From contig NZ_CP069620.1 of assembly GCF_026109735.1 (NCBI RefSeq), positions 2,232,001 through 2,296,000 of the forward strand: a stretch of 64,000 nucleotides of DNA, in the 5' to 3' direction. This DNA comes from Salinimicrobium tongyeongense. Lineage in GTDB: Bacteria; Bacteroidota; Bacteroidia; Flavobacteriales; Flavobacteriaceae. Made by a program: the position numbers and the translations under genes. The notes under the pieces were generated by a model, which saw nothing but the letters and a program-made list of their open reading frames with translations, ran no database searches and had not been told where the DNA came from. Each line of letters starts with the position of its first letter. Within the stretch, counting starts at the first letter, position 1. Positions 8,756-17,513 of the stretch are shown piece after piece.

Positions 8756-11608
8756 TTAATCTTCCATATATTCTTCTATTGGAGCGCAGGTGCAAATGAG
8801 ATTTCGATCTCCAAATGCTTCATCTACCCGTCGAATAGAGGGCCAGAATTTATTTTCGGCCAGGTAATCCATAGGGAAGGCTGCTTTTTGCCTGCTGTAT
8901 GGGAAATTCCACTCGTTGGCAGTTAGCATGGCCAGGGTGTGAGGGGAATTCTTCAGTACGTTGTTAGGTTCATCTTCGGTAGCCTCATCAATTTCTTTGC
9001 GGATGGAAATAAGGGCATCGCAAAACCTGTCGAGTTCAGCTTTACTCTCGCTTTCGGTAGGTTCTATCATGAGGGTTCCGGCAACCGGGAATGACACTGT
9101 GGGAGCGTGGAAACCGTAATCGATGAGCCTTTTTGCAATATCGGTCACTTCAATTCCTTTAGCTTTAAACGGGCGGCAATCTACGATCATTTCGTGGGCA
9201 GCCCTTCCGCGTTCACCGCTGTAAAGTGTCTTGTAATGTTCTTCTATACGCGACTTGATATAGTTGGCGTTCAAAATGGCATATTGGGTCACCTTTTTCA
9301 GGCCTTCTGCGCCCAGCATTTTAATGTAGCCGTAAGAGATAAGGCAAACCAGGGCCGATCCCCATGGAGCAGAAGAAATTGCGGTTATGGCGTCATCGCC
9401 TCCGGTTTTTACTACCGGGTTTCCTGGAAGGAACGGCACCAGCTGTTTTGCAACGCATATGGGGCCAACTCCAGGGCCACCACCACCATGCGGTATGGCA
9501 AAGGTCTTGTGTAGATTGAGGTGGCAAACATCGGCACCAATCACTCCGGGGCTGGTAAGGCCTACCTGCGCGTTCATGTTTGCACCATCCATATAAACCT
9601 GCCCGCCGTACTGGTGAATAATATCAATAACTTCCACAATGGCCGATTCAAACACGCCGTGCGTAGAAGGATAAGTCACCATGAGTGCCGCCAGCTTATC
9701 TTTGTGTTTAAGGGCTTTTTCCTTAAGATCTTCAATGTCAATATTGCCAGATTCGGTAGATTTTGTAACCACCACTTTCATACCGGCCATCACTGCCGAT
9801 GCAGGGTTGGTGCCGTGTGCCGAAGACGGAATAAGACAAATGTTCCTGTGTGCTTCCCCGCGTGATTCGTGGTACTTGCGAATTACCATGAGCCCGGCGT
9901 ATTCTCCCTGGGCGCCCGAGTTTGGCTGTAGGGAAGTACCGGCAAATCCGGTGATTTCGGTGAGTTGTTCTTCCAGCCGCTTCAGTACAATTTGATAACC
10001 TTCGGCCTGGTCTACAGGAACAAAAGGATGCAGGTTGCCCCACTGCGGGTAACTTATGGGGAGCATTTCGGCAGCGGCATTCAGTTTCATGGTGCATGAA
10101 CCCAGCGAGATCATGGAGTGGTTAAGGGAAAGATCCTTGCGCTCCAGCTTCTTGATGTACCGCATCAACTCTGTTTCTGAATGATACGAGTTGAAAACCT
10201 CATTTTTAAGGAACTCGGTTTTGCGTTCTACTGAAGCAGGGATGTAGCTTTTTTCTGAAAGGTCAGTAGCTTTAATGGCGTCTTTACCGGCAGCTTCAGC
10301 AAAAATTGCGAGTATGGTATTAACATCATCAAGGTTTGTGGCCTCATTCAGGGAAATTGCCACTACATCTGAAGAAGGGTAGTAGAAATTCACCTCGTTT
10401 CGCTCTGCAATTTCCTTTACTCTCGCTGCTTCGGCTTTAATGAGTACAGTATCGAAAAATGTTGAATTAAGCTGAGAATATCCTAATTTTTCAACGTTTT
10501 CAGCAACAGTTGCGGCAAGGCTGTGAACCCTGTTCGCGATAAATTTGAGTCCGCGTGGGCCGTGGTAAACAGCGTACATTCCCGCCATTACAGCCAAAAG
10601 TACCTGTGCGGTACAAATATTAGAAGTGGCCCGGTCTCTTTTAATATGTTGCTCCCGGGTTTGAAGTGCCATTCGAAGGGCATAGTTTCCGTCGGTGTCT
10701 TTGGTAACACCAATGATGCGGCCGGGAATACTGCGTTTGTATTCTTCTTTTGTGGCAAAATATGCAGCATGAGGGCCGCCGTAGCCCAACGGAATTCCGA
10801 AGCGCTGGGTGGTTCCCACAACCACGTCTACTCCAAATTCTCCCGGAGCACGCAGTTTCACCAGGCTCAGAATATCGGCGGCAACTGCAGTTTTTATATT
10901 GTGTTCTTTAGCTTTGGCAACAAATCCTGAATAGTCGTAAACCTGGCCCATCCTTCCCGGATACTGTAAAAAAGCTCCAAAAAATTCTTCGGAAAAATCA
11001 AATTCCTCATGATCGCCAATAACAAGTTCAATGCCCAGGGGAATTGCACGGGTTTTAAGAAGGTCTATGGTTTGCGGAAGTACAACTTCAGAAACAAAGA
11101 ATTTATTTACGTTGCTTTTCTTTTGATCCCGTTCCCTCACTTCATAGAGCAGCGACATGGCTTCGGCAGCAGCGGTACCTTCATCAAGAAGGGAGGCATT
11201 GGCCAGTTCCATTCCGGTAAGATCGGCTATTACGGTCTGGAAGTTCAAAAGGGCTTCCAGCCTTCCCTGGGCAATCTCGGCCTGGTAAGGAGTGTAGGCG
11301 GTATACCATCCCGGGTTTTCCAAAATATTTCGCTGAATCACCGGGGGCGTAATAGATTGGTGGTAACCAAGCCCGATATATGTCCTGAAAACCTTATTTT
11401 TGGCAGCCAGGGAGATGCTGTGGGCAATATACTCATGCTCGCTCATGGCCGGGGCAAGCTCAAGATCTTTTTTTAGGCGAATATCATCGGGCAGGGTTTC
11501 GTAAATTAGTTGATCTATAGAGTCAACTCCAATAGTCTCCAACATATCCTTTAGATCATGTTCCCGGGGGCCTATATGACGTGTAGCAAAAGAAAAAGTA
11601 TTCATCAA
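8756..11608 (-). CDS. gcvP: Glycine dehydrogenase (decarboxylating), P protein
   Basis: Pyridoxal-phosphate enzyme of the glycine cleavage system: it decarboxylates glycine and passes the aminomethyl group to the lipoyl H protein. At 950 residues it is the full-length fused form, an inactive-like N-terminal half plus a catalytic C-terminal half. The cofactor lysine is Lys701 in [16 protein letters not shown]; the N-terminal landmark RHIGPREHD and the LGSCTMKLN block near 515 are also typical. The other glycine cleavage genes are not adjacent. Single-gene transcript by appearance, ended by the hairpin at 8716-8745. No glycine riboswitch was seen in the 112-base upstream gap. Confidence 0.97.
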   Translation of the reverse strand: MMNTFSFATRHIGPREHDLKDMLETIGVDSIDQLIYETLPDDIRLKKDLELAPAMSEHEYIAHSISLAAKNKVFRTYIGLGYHQSITPPVIQRNILENPGWYTAYTPYQAEIAQGRLEALLNFQTVIADLTGMELANASLLDEGTAAAEAMSLLYEVRERDQKKSNVNKFFVSEVVLPQTIDLLKTRAIPLGIELVIGDHEEFDFSEEFFGAFLQYPGRMGQVYDYSGFVAKAKEHNIKTAVAADILSLVKLRAPGEFGVDVVVGTTQRFGIPLGYGGPHAAYFATKEEYKRSIPGRIIGVTKDTDGNYALRMALQTREQHIKRDRATSNICTAQVLLAVMAGMYAVYHGPRGLKFIANRVHSLAATVAENVEKLGYSQLNSTFFDTVLIKAEAARVKEIAERNEVNFYYPSSDVVAISLNEATNLDDVNTILAIFAEAAGKDAIKATDLSEKSYIPASVERKTEFLKNEVFNSYHSETELMRYIKKLERKDLSLNHSMISLGSCTMKLNAAAEMLPISYPQWGNLHPFVPVDQAEGYQIVLKRLEEQLTEITGFAGTSLQPNSGAQGEYAGLMVIRKYHESRGEAHRNICLIPSSAHGTNPASAVMAGMKVVVTKSTESGNIDIEDLKEKALKHKDKLAALMVTYPSTHGVFESAIVEVIDIIHQYGGQVYMDGANMNAQVGLTSPGVIGADVCHLNLHKTFAIPHGGGGPGVGPICVAKQLVPFLPGNPVVKTGGDDAITAISSAPWGSALVCLISYGYIKMLGAEGLKKVTQYAILNANYIKSRIEEHYKTLYSGERGRAAHEMIVDCRPFKAKGIEVTDIAKRLIDYGFHAPTVSFPVAGTLMIEPTESESKAELDRFCDALISIRKEIDEATEDEPNNVLKNSPHTLAMLTANEWNFPYSRQKAAFPMDYLAENKFWPSIRRVDEAFGDRNLICTCAPIEEYMED

Positions 11609-11720
11609 GTAAAAGTTGTGTTTTGAAGGGCGAAAATAAGCATTTTCAACCTAATTTTTAATGATTTAAAACAGCAAGATTGGTAAAGTTTTCAAGCTTT
11701 TGGCTGTGGCCTTTGAGGTA

Positions 11721-12533
11721 GTGAAAAAAATATTTGATTTCTATATTAACAGTAGTATTCACGTGGCTTTGGCAGTCATTTCGCTTTGCCTTGTCACGAG
11801 CTTGCATTTTGGGGGGCAGGTTGAGCTTAGCCTGCTAATTTTTATCTTTTTTTCGGTGATTACGGGGTATAATTTTGTGAAGTACGCCGGAGTAGCCGGC
11901 CTGCACCACCGCACCCTCACCCGCGGTCTCCAAAACATCCAGATTTTTTCTTTTTTGTGTTTTTTAGGGTTGCTTGTTTCCGCCTTTTTTGTTGATGTAA
12001 AAATCCTGCTGCTAAGTGCCATTTTTGGATCCCTAACTGCGCTTTACGCCCTGCCGGTTTTTAGCAAAAAGAGAAATTTGAGAAGCATCTCGGGGCTCAA
12101 GATCTTTATTATAGGAATTGTTTGGGCCGGGGTGACGGTAATTCTCCCGGTGACAGGTGTCAAAAATGTCATTTTGGAAGACCTTTTCGTGGAGCTTTTT
12201 CAGCGGTTTTTGTTGGTGCTGGTCTGGATCCTGCCATTCGAGATAAGGGACCTGAAGTACGACCTCGAGCAACTTGGAACCCTTCCGCAGCGCATAGGGG
12301 TGACACAAACAAAAATTGTGGGTTTGCTGTTACTGGCAATCGTGATGGTGACAGATTTTTTGAAGGCTTCGGGGTCACAGGCCTCTTTTTATGCCCTTGT
12401 TCTTATGTGCCTTCTTACCGGCGCTTTTGTAATGGCCAGTAAAGAACACCGAAGCCGCTATTTTACTGCTTTCTGGGTAGAAGCCATTCCTGTCTTTTGG
12501 TTAATAATCCTTTGGGTGTTAAGCGTCTTTTGA
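11721..12533 (+). CDS. UbiA-like polytopic membrane protein
   Basis: A 270-residue, very hydrophobic protein with about eight or nine membrane helices. The loops GYNFVKYAG near residue 53 and PFEIRDLKYD near 178 sit where UbiA prenyltransferases carry their two Asp-rich motifs. The first is degraded (no NDxxD), so catalysis is doubtful. The frame extends to a TTG at 11700, but I prefer the GTG at 11721: it is preceded by GAGG at a suitable distance and the resulting MKKIFDFYINSSIHVALAV matches what I recall of relatives. The 3' end overlaps the convergent small gene by 15 bases. Confidence 0.7.
   Translation: MKKIFDFYINSSIHVALAVISLCLVTSLHFGGQVELSLLIFIFFSVITGYNFVKYAGVAGLHHRTLTRGLQNIQIFSFLCFLGLLVSAFFVDVKILLLSAIFGSLTALYALPVFSKKRNLRSISGLKIFIIGIVWAGVTVILPVTGVKNVILEDLFVELFQRFLLVLVWILPFEIRDLKYDLEQLGTLPQRIGVTQTKIVGLLLLAIVMVTDFLKASGSQASFYALVLMCLLTGAFVMASKEHRSRYFTAFWVEAIPVFWLIILWVLSVF
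12161..12177. repeat. Dispersed palindrome, one mismatch
   Basis: CAAAAATGTCATTTTGG within the UbiA-like gene, preceded by GTGT. It encodes KNVIL, a different frame from the copy at 6050. Confidence 0.6.
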
Positions 12534-12779
12534 AGTTCCGTTTTTGATCTTATTTTTAAAAACTTCCTTTTCCTTGGAAGAGCAGGTTTTAAGATCGGCT
12601 TTTTTCAGAAGATTACTTAGTTTTTTATTGCTGTGGTAGTAATCATTACAGGTTCGGCAGAAGTAGAGGTGAAGCTTCAGTTTTAGTTTTTCTATAAAAC
12701 CGGCCTCTTGATATTCGGCCTTTGTGCAAACTTTTTCTGCTTCGGCGCAGCTAAGTTTCATAAAATGTAGTCTCTTCAT
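12519..12779 (-). CDS. Small zinc-finger protein, candidate anti-sigma factor
   Basis: An 86-residue, Lys-rich soluble protein with HLYFCRTC near residues 37-44, an H-x3-C-x2-C arrangement as in zinc-binding anti-sigma (ZAS) domains; Cys11 and Cys18 lie upstream. Its ATG is one base after the stop of the sigma factor gene, the classic sigma/anti-sigma order. No transmembrane helix is present, so it would act in the cytoplasm. An in-frame ATG at 12761 is an alternative start. The anti-sigma role is inferred from motif plus position. Confidence 0.7.
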   Translation of the reverse strand: MKRLHFMKLSCAEAEKVCTKAEYQEAGFIEKLKLKLHLYFCRTCNDYYHSNKKLSNLLKKADLKTCSSKEKEVFKNKIKNGTSKDA

Positions 12780-12780
12780 G

Positions 12781-13332
12781 CTAAAACCAATTTTTCTCCA
12801 GGCATTTGGCCAGAGAGGTTCTGGCCCTGTGAATGATCACCCAAAGGTTAGACGGACTAATTTCAAATTCATTACAGATGGTATCGGTATCTACGCCATC
12901 AATGGTCTTCATTTTAAAAATGGCTGCCTGTTTCTCGTTTAACTGGTTAAGGCACTCGAGAATTGCCAGCCCCAGTTCGTGGTTTTCCATCTCATCTTCG
13001 GCAGTCATGTGAGAGAGGTCGGCAACCCTTTCTTCCAGCCAGTCGCCTTCATTTTCACTGTCGCCAAATTGCATTTTTACTTCGGCCTGGCCTTTTTGAG
13101 AATTGTTGCGGCGGTAATAATCAATGATCTTTCGTTTTAAGATCGAAATGAGCCAGGTTCTTTCCGAGGCCTCTCCCTTGAAATTTTTCATGGAGTTGAG
13201 GCCTGCCAGGAAGGTTTCAGAAACAAGGTCGTTCGCTATTTCCCGGTCATTCACGCGCACAATGGTGTAGTTGAACAGGTAATCGGCATACCTGTCTACC
13301 CAATTTTCGGGATTAATGCTGTTTGTTTCCAT
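12781..13332 (-). CDS. ECF-type RNA polymerase sigma factor
   Basis: Sigma-70 family, group 4. Region 2 lies at about residues 10-75 (DYLFNYTIVRVND, then DLVSETFLAGL and RTWLISILKRKIIDYYRR), and region 4 at about 115-175, with a helix-turn-helix in TDTICNEFEISPSNLWVIIHRARTSL. The frame is open to an ATG at 13386, adding 18 residues. I prefer the ATG at 13332 (METNSINPENW) because region 2 then starts at the usual distance and the extra residues look unlike the family. Forms a two-gene operon with the zinc-finger protein. Target promoters cannot be deduced. Confidence 0.88.
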   Translation of the reverse strand: METNSINPENWVDRYADYLFNYTIVRVNDREIANDLVSETFLAGLNSMKNFKGEASERTWLISILKRKIIDYYRRNNSQKGQAEVKMQFGDSENEGDWLEERVADLSHMTAEDEMENHELGLAILECLNQLNEKQAAIFKMKTIDGVDTDTICNEFEISPSNLWVIIHRARTSLAKCLEKNWF

Positions 13333-13424
13333 AACTGGCCGGTCTGTCTCAAAAATAGCAAAAGATTTGGTTAATGCTTTGTGCATTCGCCAAACCTTCT
13401 GCTTATCTTGTAAGATGTGTGGTC

Positions 13425-15461
13425 TTATTTCTTCGGAAGCAATCCTGCTCTTCGCAACAAGGCTTCGGGGGCAGCTTCTTTTCCTCTGAAGCGTTTGTAC
13501 AGGGTCAACGGATGCTCGGTGCCTCCCTGTGAAAGTATGGTTTCCCTGAATTTATTGGCGGTTTCCCTGTCAAAAATGCCATTTTCAGTAAAGAATTCAA
13601 AAGCATCGGCGTCCAGCACTTCTGCCCATTTATAGGAATAATAACCGGCGGCATAGCCACCCTGGAAAATATGTGAAAAGGAAGTGCTCATGCAGTTCTC
13701 TTTCACTTCGGGATAAAGTTGGGTGGGTTCAAAGGCTTTTTCTTCATGGGCCTTGACATCATCAATGCCCGAGGGGTCTTCGCTGTGCCAGCTCATGTCA
13801 AGCATTCCAAAGCTCAACTGCCTTAAGGTAGCCATGCCTTCGTGGAAAGCAGCCGAATCTTTGATCTTTTGGATAAGCTCATCGGGAATTACTTCGCCTG
13901 TCTCGTAGTGCGTGGCAAAAAGTTTTAGAGCTTCTTTTTCATAGCACCAGTTTTCGAGCACCTGGCTTGGCAGCTCAACAAAATCCCAGAAGACGTTAGT
14001 CCCCGAAATACTTGGGTAAACAGTATCTGCCAGCATGCCGTGCAGGGCGTGGCCAAATTCGTGGAAAAGGGTAGTGACCTCGTTAAAAGTGAGCAGCGAG
14101 GGCTCTTCGTCTGTAGGTTTTGTGAAGTTGCAAACTATGGAAATATGGGGGCGTTCATTTTTGCCCTTTTGGCGGTACTGAGATTTATAAGAAGTCATCC
14201 ACGCCCCGCCGCGTTTTCCCTCCCGTGGGTGGAAATCGGCATAGAACAGGGCCACTTCTTTATCTTCTTCATCTTTCACGCGGTATGTAAGTACTTCGGG
14301 GTGATAGGTTTCCACATCAAAAACCTGCTGAAACCTGAGGCCGTAAAGTTTTTCGGCTACCATGAAGACGCCTTTGATCACGTTGTTGAGCTCAAAATAA
14401 GGTTTGAGCTGTTCGTCATCGAGATCGAAGAGCTTTTGTTTCAGTTTTTCTGAATAATAGGCAGCATCCCATTTTTCTAGTCGGTCAATATTGTCAAGCT
14501 CGCGGGCAAAGTTTTCAAGTTCTGCGAATTCTTTTTCGGCTGCAGGTTTGGCTTTTTCTAAAAGTTCTTCCATGAAGGAATTTACTTTTTCAGGAGTTTC
14601 GGCCATACGTTCTTCAAGCTTGAAATGCGCATAGGTTGGGTAGCCCAAAAGGTTTGCTTTTTTGTGTCGCAGCTTGACAATTTGCAGCACATTCTCCCTG
14701 TTGTCAAGCTCGTCCCCATGAAAACCTTTGGCGCCAAAAGCAATGGCAAGCTCTTTGCGCAGCTCCCGGTTTTTGGCATATTTCATAAACGGGATGTAGC
14801 TTGGATAATGAAGGTTGAAGATCCAGCCTTCTTTGTTCTTCTTTTCTTTTGCCAGCATTTTTGCCGCAGTGCGGGCCCCTTTTGGCAGGCCTTCTAGATC
14901 TTCTTTCCTGGTGATGTGAAGTTCGTACCTGTTCGTTTCGGCCAGTACATTTTCTCCAAAGTTGAGGCTTAGGGCAGCCAGTTTTTTATCGAGTTCCCGC
15001 AATTCCTGCTTTTTGGCAGGATCAAGGCTGGCCCCATTGCGCTTAAACATTTTGTATTTCTTGTCCAGCAGGGTGCTTTGTTCCACGTTGAGGTTAAGGC
15101 TGTCTCTATTTTTATACACAGCTTTCACCTTCTGAAAAAGTACCGGGTCCTGGATAATGTCGTTTTTGAAATCGGTAAGCACCGGGGATATTTCCTGTGC
15201 TAGTTTCTGGATTTCATCATTGGTTTCGGCTGAATTGATGTTGAAGAAAATACTGGTGATCCTATCCAGCTGTTCTCCTGCAAATTCAAGGGCTTCCACG
15301 GTATTTTCAAAAGTTGGGGCTGCTGCTGAAGCTGTGATTTTTTTGATGTCTTTTTGTGCCCGCCCAATAGCTTCTTCTATGGCCGGTTTGTAATGCCCGG
15401 TCTTTATTTTCATAAATGGGGCAGTATTGAATTCTTGCAGTAATGGATTTCTTTCTGTCAT
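13425..15461 (-). CDS. M3 family metallopeptidase (oligopeptidase A / Dcp type)
   Basis: Zinc oligopeptidase of 678 residues, the usual length for this family. The HEFGH zinc motif is His467-His471 in TLFHEFGHALHG, with the third ligand region about 25 residues later, where the family has a conserved Glu (WDFVELPSQ). The N-terminal two thirds is the helical lid typical of M3 enzymes. No signal peptide is evident, so it is probably cytoplasmic and degrades short peptides; oligopeptidase A and dipeptidyl carboxypeptidase cannot be told apart here. Monocistronic in appearance. A dispersed palindrome copy lies in its 3' part. Confidence 0.92.
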   Translation of the reverse strand: MTERNPLLQEFNTAPFMKIKTGHYKPAIEEAIGRAQKDIKKITASAAAPTFENTVEALEFAGEQLDRITSIFFNINSAETNDEIQKLAQEISPVLTDFKNDIIQDPVLFQKVKAVYKNRDSLNLNVEQSTLLDKKYKMFKRNGASLDPAKKQELRELDKKLAALSLNFGENVLAETNRYELHITRKEDLEGLPKGARTAAKMLAKEKKNKEGWIFNLHYPSYIPFMKYAKNRELRKELAIAFGAKGFHGDELDNRENVLQIVKLRHKKANLLGYPTYAHFKLEERMAETPEKVNSFMEELLEKAKPAAEKEFAELENFARELDNIDRLEKWDAAYYSEKLKQKLFDLDDEQLKPYFELNNVIKGVFMVAEKLYGLRFQQVFDVETYHPEVLTYRVKDEEDKEVALFYADFHPREGKRGGAWMTSYKSQYRQKGKNERPHISIVCNFTKPTDEEPSLLTFNEVTTLFHEFGHALHGMLADTVYPSISGTNVFWDFVELPSQVLENWCYEKEALKLFATHYETGEVIPDELIQKIKDSAAFHEGMATLRQLSFGMLDMSWHSEDPSGIDDVKAHEEKAFEPTQLYPEVKENCMSTSFSHIFQGGYAAGYYSYKWAEVLDADAFEFFTENGIFDRETANKFRETILSQGGTEHPLTLYKRFRGKEAAPEALLRRAGLLPKK
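13571..13587. repeat. Dispersed palindrome, two end mismatches
   Basis: CAAAAATGCCATTTTCA, preceded by TGT, within the M3 peptidase gene; read on the minus strand it encodes ENGIF. Confidence 0.55.
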
Positions 15462-15645
15462 AGTCTTGAATTATTTTTGGCTAAAAAGGATGCCTTTTAA
15501 CGAAATTTTTAGAAAAAGCTCGGAAAGTTCTGAAATAATTCTTTACTTCACATTTCCAAAAAATTTAAGACAGTAGCTTTTAGGTTTTTGATTAATATAT
15601 TTAGAATGGTTAATAAATACTATTAAAACAGCAAAATGCTACTAG

Positions 15646-15670
15646 AAAGCCACGTGAAAACGTGGCTTTT
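15646..15670. terminator. Bidirectional terminator downstream of purE
   Basis: AAAGCCACGT (15646-15655) and ACGTGGCTTT (15660-15669) make a perfect 10-base stem around a GAAA tetraloop. It lies 14 bases past the purE stop on the minus strand. The flanking A and T runs would allow termination in either direction. Confidence 0.8.
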
Positions 15671-15683
15671 ATTTTTTATACTC

Positions 15684-16169
15684 TTACTTTCTGATGCTTT
15701 TTGCTCCTTCAATCACTTTTTGCCTGAGGCTTTTTTTGTAATCAACGATCTTTTGAAGTACATGGGGGTTGGAACTGCCAATGATTTGAGCTGCGAGTAT
15801 TCCGGCGTTTTTGGCGCCGTTCAATGCCACGGTGGCCACGGGAACCCCGCCGGGCATTTGAAGTATAGACAGCACAGAGTCCCAGCCATCAATAGAGTTG
15901 CTCGATTTTACCGGCACTCCAATGACCGGCAGGGGGGAAAGGGAGGCAATCATTCCCGGCAGGTGCGCGGCGCCACCGGCCCCTGCAATAACCACTTTAA
16001 TGCCGCGGGTATGGGCGTTTTGCCCGTAGTCGAAAAGTTTTTCGGGGGTGCGGTGAGCAGAAACTATATCTACTTCAACTTCTATTTCAAAAGACCTTAA
16101 AATATCTATTGCTTCCTGCATTACCGGCATATCGCTGGTGCTGCCCATGATGATCCCTATTTTGCTCAT
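15684..16169 (-). CDS. purE: N5-carboxyaminoimidazole ribonucleotide mutase
   Basis: Class I PurE: converts N5-CAIR to CAIR in purine synthesis. The 161 residues show GIIMGSTSDMPVM near the N-terminus (phosphate and substrate loop), SAHRTPEK near residue 40 with the catalytic His, and GAGGAAHLPGM near 67-77. It follows purK after a 57-base gap holding inverted repeats, and the pair performs the two ATP-linked carboxylation steps used by most bacteria. The hairpin at 15646 closes the unit. Confidence 0.97.
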   Translation of the reverse strand: MSKIGIIMGSTSDMPVMQEAIDILRSFEIEVEVDIVSAHRTPEKLFDYGQNAHTRGIKVVIAGAGGAAHLPGMIASLSPLPVIGVPVKSSNSIDGWDSVLSILQMPGGVPVATVALNGAKNAGILAAQIIGSSNPHVLQKIVDYKKSLRQKVIEGAKSIRK

Positions 16170-16183
16170 ATTTAATCTTTTAA

Positions 16184-16214
16184 ACCTAACAGGTTTTTAA
16201 AGTCTGTCAGGTTT
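16184..16214. repeat. AACCTRACAGGTT-type inverted repeat between purK and purE
   Basis: The gap holds AAACCTAACAGGTTT (6-base arms around AAC) followed closely by CTGTCAGGTTT, a second partial copy of the same unit. It could be a decayed terminator or a small repeat element; no other copy was noticed in the window. Confidence 0.45.
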
Positions 16215-16226
16215 GAATGAATGGTT

Positions 16227-17387
16227 TTATTCACTTATTACTCTAATCGTCTTTTTTACTGCTTCCGCAATTTTCCTGGCTTCAGAAAGATTGGCGTTTA
16301 CTATGGTCACGTGGCCCATTTTTCTGAAAGGCCGGGTGATCTTTTTTCCGTAGATATGGGGGGTGACGCCTTTGAGTTTCATGATCTTTGAAATGTTCTC
16401 GTAAACCACGTTCCCTGAAAAGCCTTCTTCGCCCACCAAATTCACCATCACACCGCCGGCCTTGCTCTCGGTCTCACCTAAAGGAAGGTCAAGAATGGCC
16501 CTTAAATGCTGTTCAAACTGGTTGGTAAAGGCGGCTTCTATGCTGTAATGCCCGCTGTTGTGTGGCCTGGGAGCAACTTCGTTCACTAAGATCTCATCTT
16601 CCTGCGTCTGGAACATTTCAACAGCCAAAAGCCCGATATGCTCGTAGGCGCGGGATACATTTTCGGCCACTTTTCTGGCCTTTTCGGCTACGGCAGCATC
16701 AATGCGCGCCGGACAAATCACGTATTCTACCTGGTTGGCTTCAGGATGAAACTCCATTTCAACCACAGGGTAGGTTTTTACTTCTCCAGACGGGTTGCGG
16801 GCCACGATTACCGCCAGTTCATTCTTAAAAGGGATGAGATCTTCGGCAATACAGGCAGTTTCGGGTAAATCTTCGGCGGTTTGAAGGTCTTTTACAACTG
16901 CAACTCCTTTGCCATCGTAACCTCCCGTTGTGCTTTTCCACACAAGAGGCAGGGAAATTTCCCCTTTTTGAAGAGCTTCCAAAAATGCCATTTTTGAAGG
17001 GTATTTCTGAAAGTTTGCCGTGGGGATTTCGTGGCTCCTGAAGAAATCTTTTTGTACAGCTTTGTCCTGTATCTTCTTCAGGGTTTTGGAGGAAGGATAG
17101 ACTTTTTTTCCTTCAGATTCTAATTTTTCAAGAGCTTCAACATTAACGGCCTCAATCTCAAAGGTGAGCACATCGGCTTTTCTTCCGAAGTTCACCACCG
17201 TGTCAAAATCCATGAGATCGCCCCGGGTAAATTCGTCGCAGGCAATCCTGCAGGGCGCTTCGGCACTGGGATCGAGCACAATAGTGCGAATGTCAAACTT
17301 TCGGGTTTCGTAGAGGAGCATTTTGCCCAGCTGGCCACCACCAAGTATCCCTAGGGTGAAATCTGAAGAAAAATAGTTGATCATCAA
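16227..17387 (-). CDS. purK: N5-carboxyaminoimidazole ribonucleotide synthase
   Basis: ATP-grasp enzyme making N5-CAIR from AIR, bicarbonate and ATP, directly before PurE in the pathway and in the operon. The 386 residues begin with a Rossmann-like LGILGGGQLGKML. The ATP-grasp core includes KSTTGGYDGKGV near 150, and NEVAPRPHNSGHY near 270 is the PurK signature. Two adjacent ATG codons (17387, 17384) could both serve as start. A perfect copy of the dispersed palindrome lies within it. Confidence 0.97.
   Translation of the reverse strand: MMINYFSSDFTLGILGGGQLGKMLLYETRKFDIRTIVLDPSAEAPCRIACDEFTRGDLMDFDTVVNFGRKADVLTFEIEAVNVEALEKLESEGKKVYPSSKTLKKIQDKAVQKDFFRSHEIPTANFQKYPSKMAFLEALQKGEISLPLVWKSTTGGYDGKGVAVVKDLQTAEDLPETACIAEDLIPFKNELAVIVARNPSGEVKTYPVVEMEFHPEANQVEYVICPARIDAAVAEKARKVAENVSRAYEHIGLLAVEMFQTQEDEILVNEVAPRPHNSGHYSIEAAFTNQFEQHLRAILDLPLGETESKAGGVMVNLVGEEGFSGNVVYENISKIMKLKGVTPHIYGKKITRPFRKMGHVTIVNANLSEARKIAEAVKKTIRVISE
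16980..16996. repeat. Dispersed palindrome CAAAAATGCCATTTTTG (perfect)
   Basis: Perfect 8-base arms around a central C, inside purK; on the minus strand it encodes KMAFL. Confidence 0.7.
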
Positions 17388-17484
17388 TGAGGTGTTTCAG
17401 CAAAAATAATTTTAAAAATCTGAAATGCCGCAAGATTCAGTTATAAATGCGCAGGGTTTGGCGCTATGAGTTGATTGGAATATG

Positions 17485-17492
17485 TATCTTTG
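17485..17492 (+). promoter_or_regulatory. -7 promoter box of hpt-adk
   Basis: TATCTTTG fits the Bacteroidota -7 consensus TAnnTTTG. No TTG stands at the ideal distance upstream (candidates give spacers of 11 or 24). It lies upstream of the preferred start codon, which argues against translation starting at 17475. Confidence 0.5.
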
Positions 17493-17513
17493 CTTCCCAA
17501 AAATATTTTTGTT

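Noticed and set aside
9107-9995. Several long open frames antisense to gcvP
   Set aside because: They are shadows of the highly conserved glycine dehydrogenase frame; Cys/His-rich, repetitive composition and no start context.
11609-11720. A glycine riboswitch before gcvP
   Set aside because: The gap is AT-rich and short and shows none of the paired aptamer structure.
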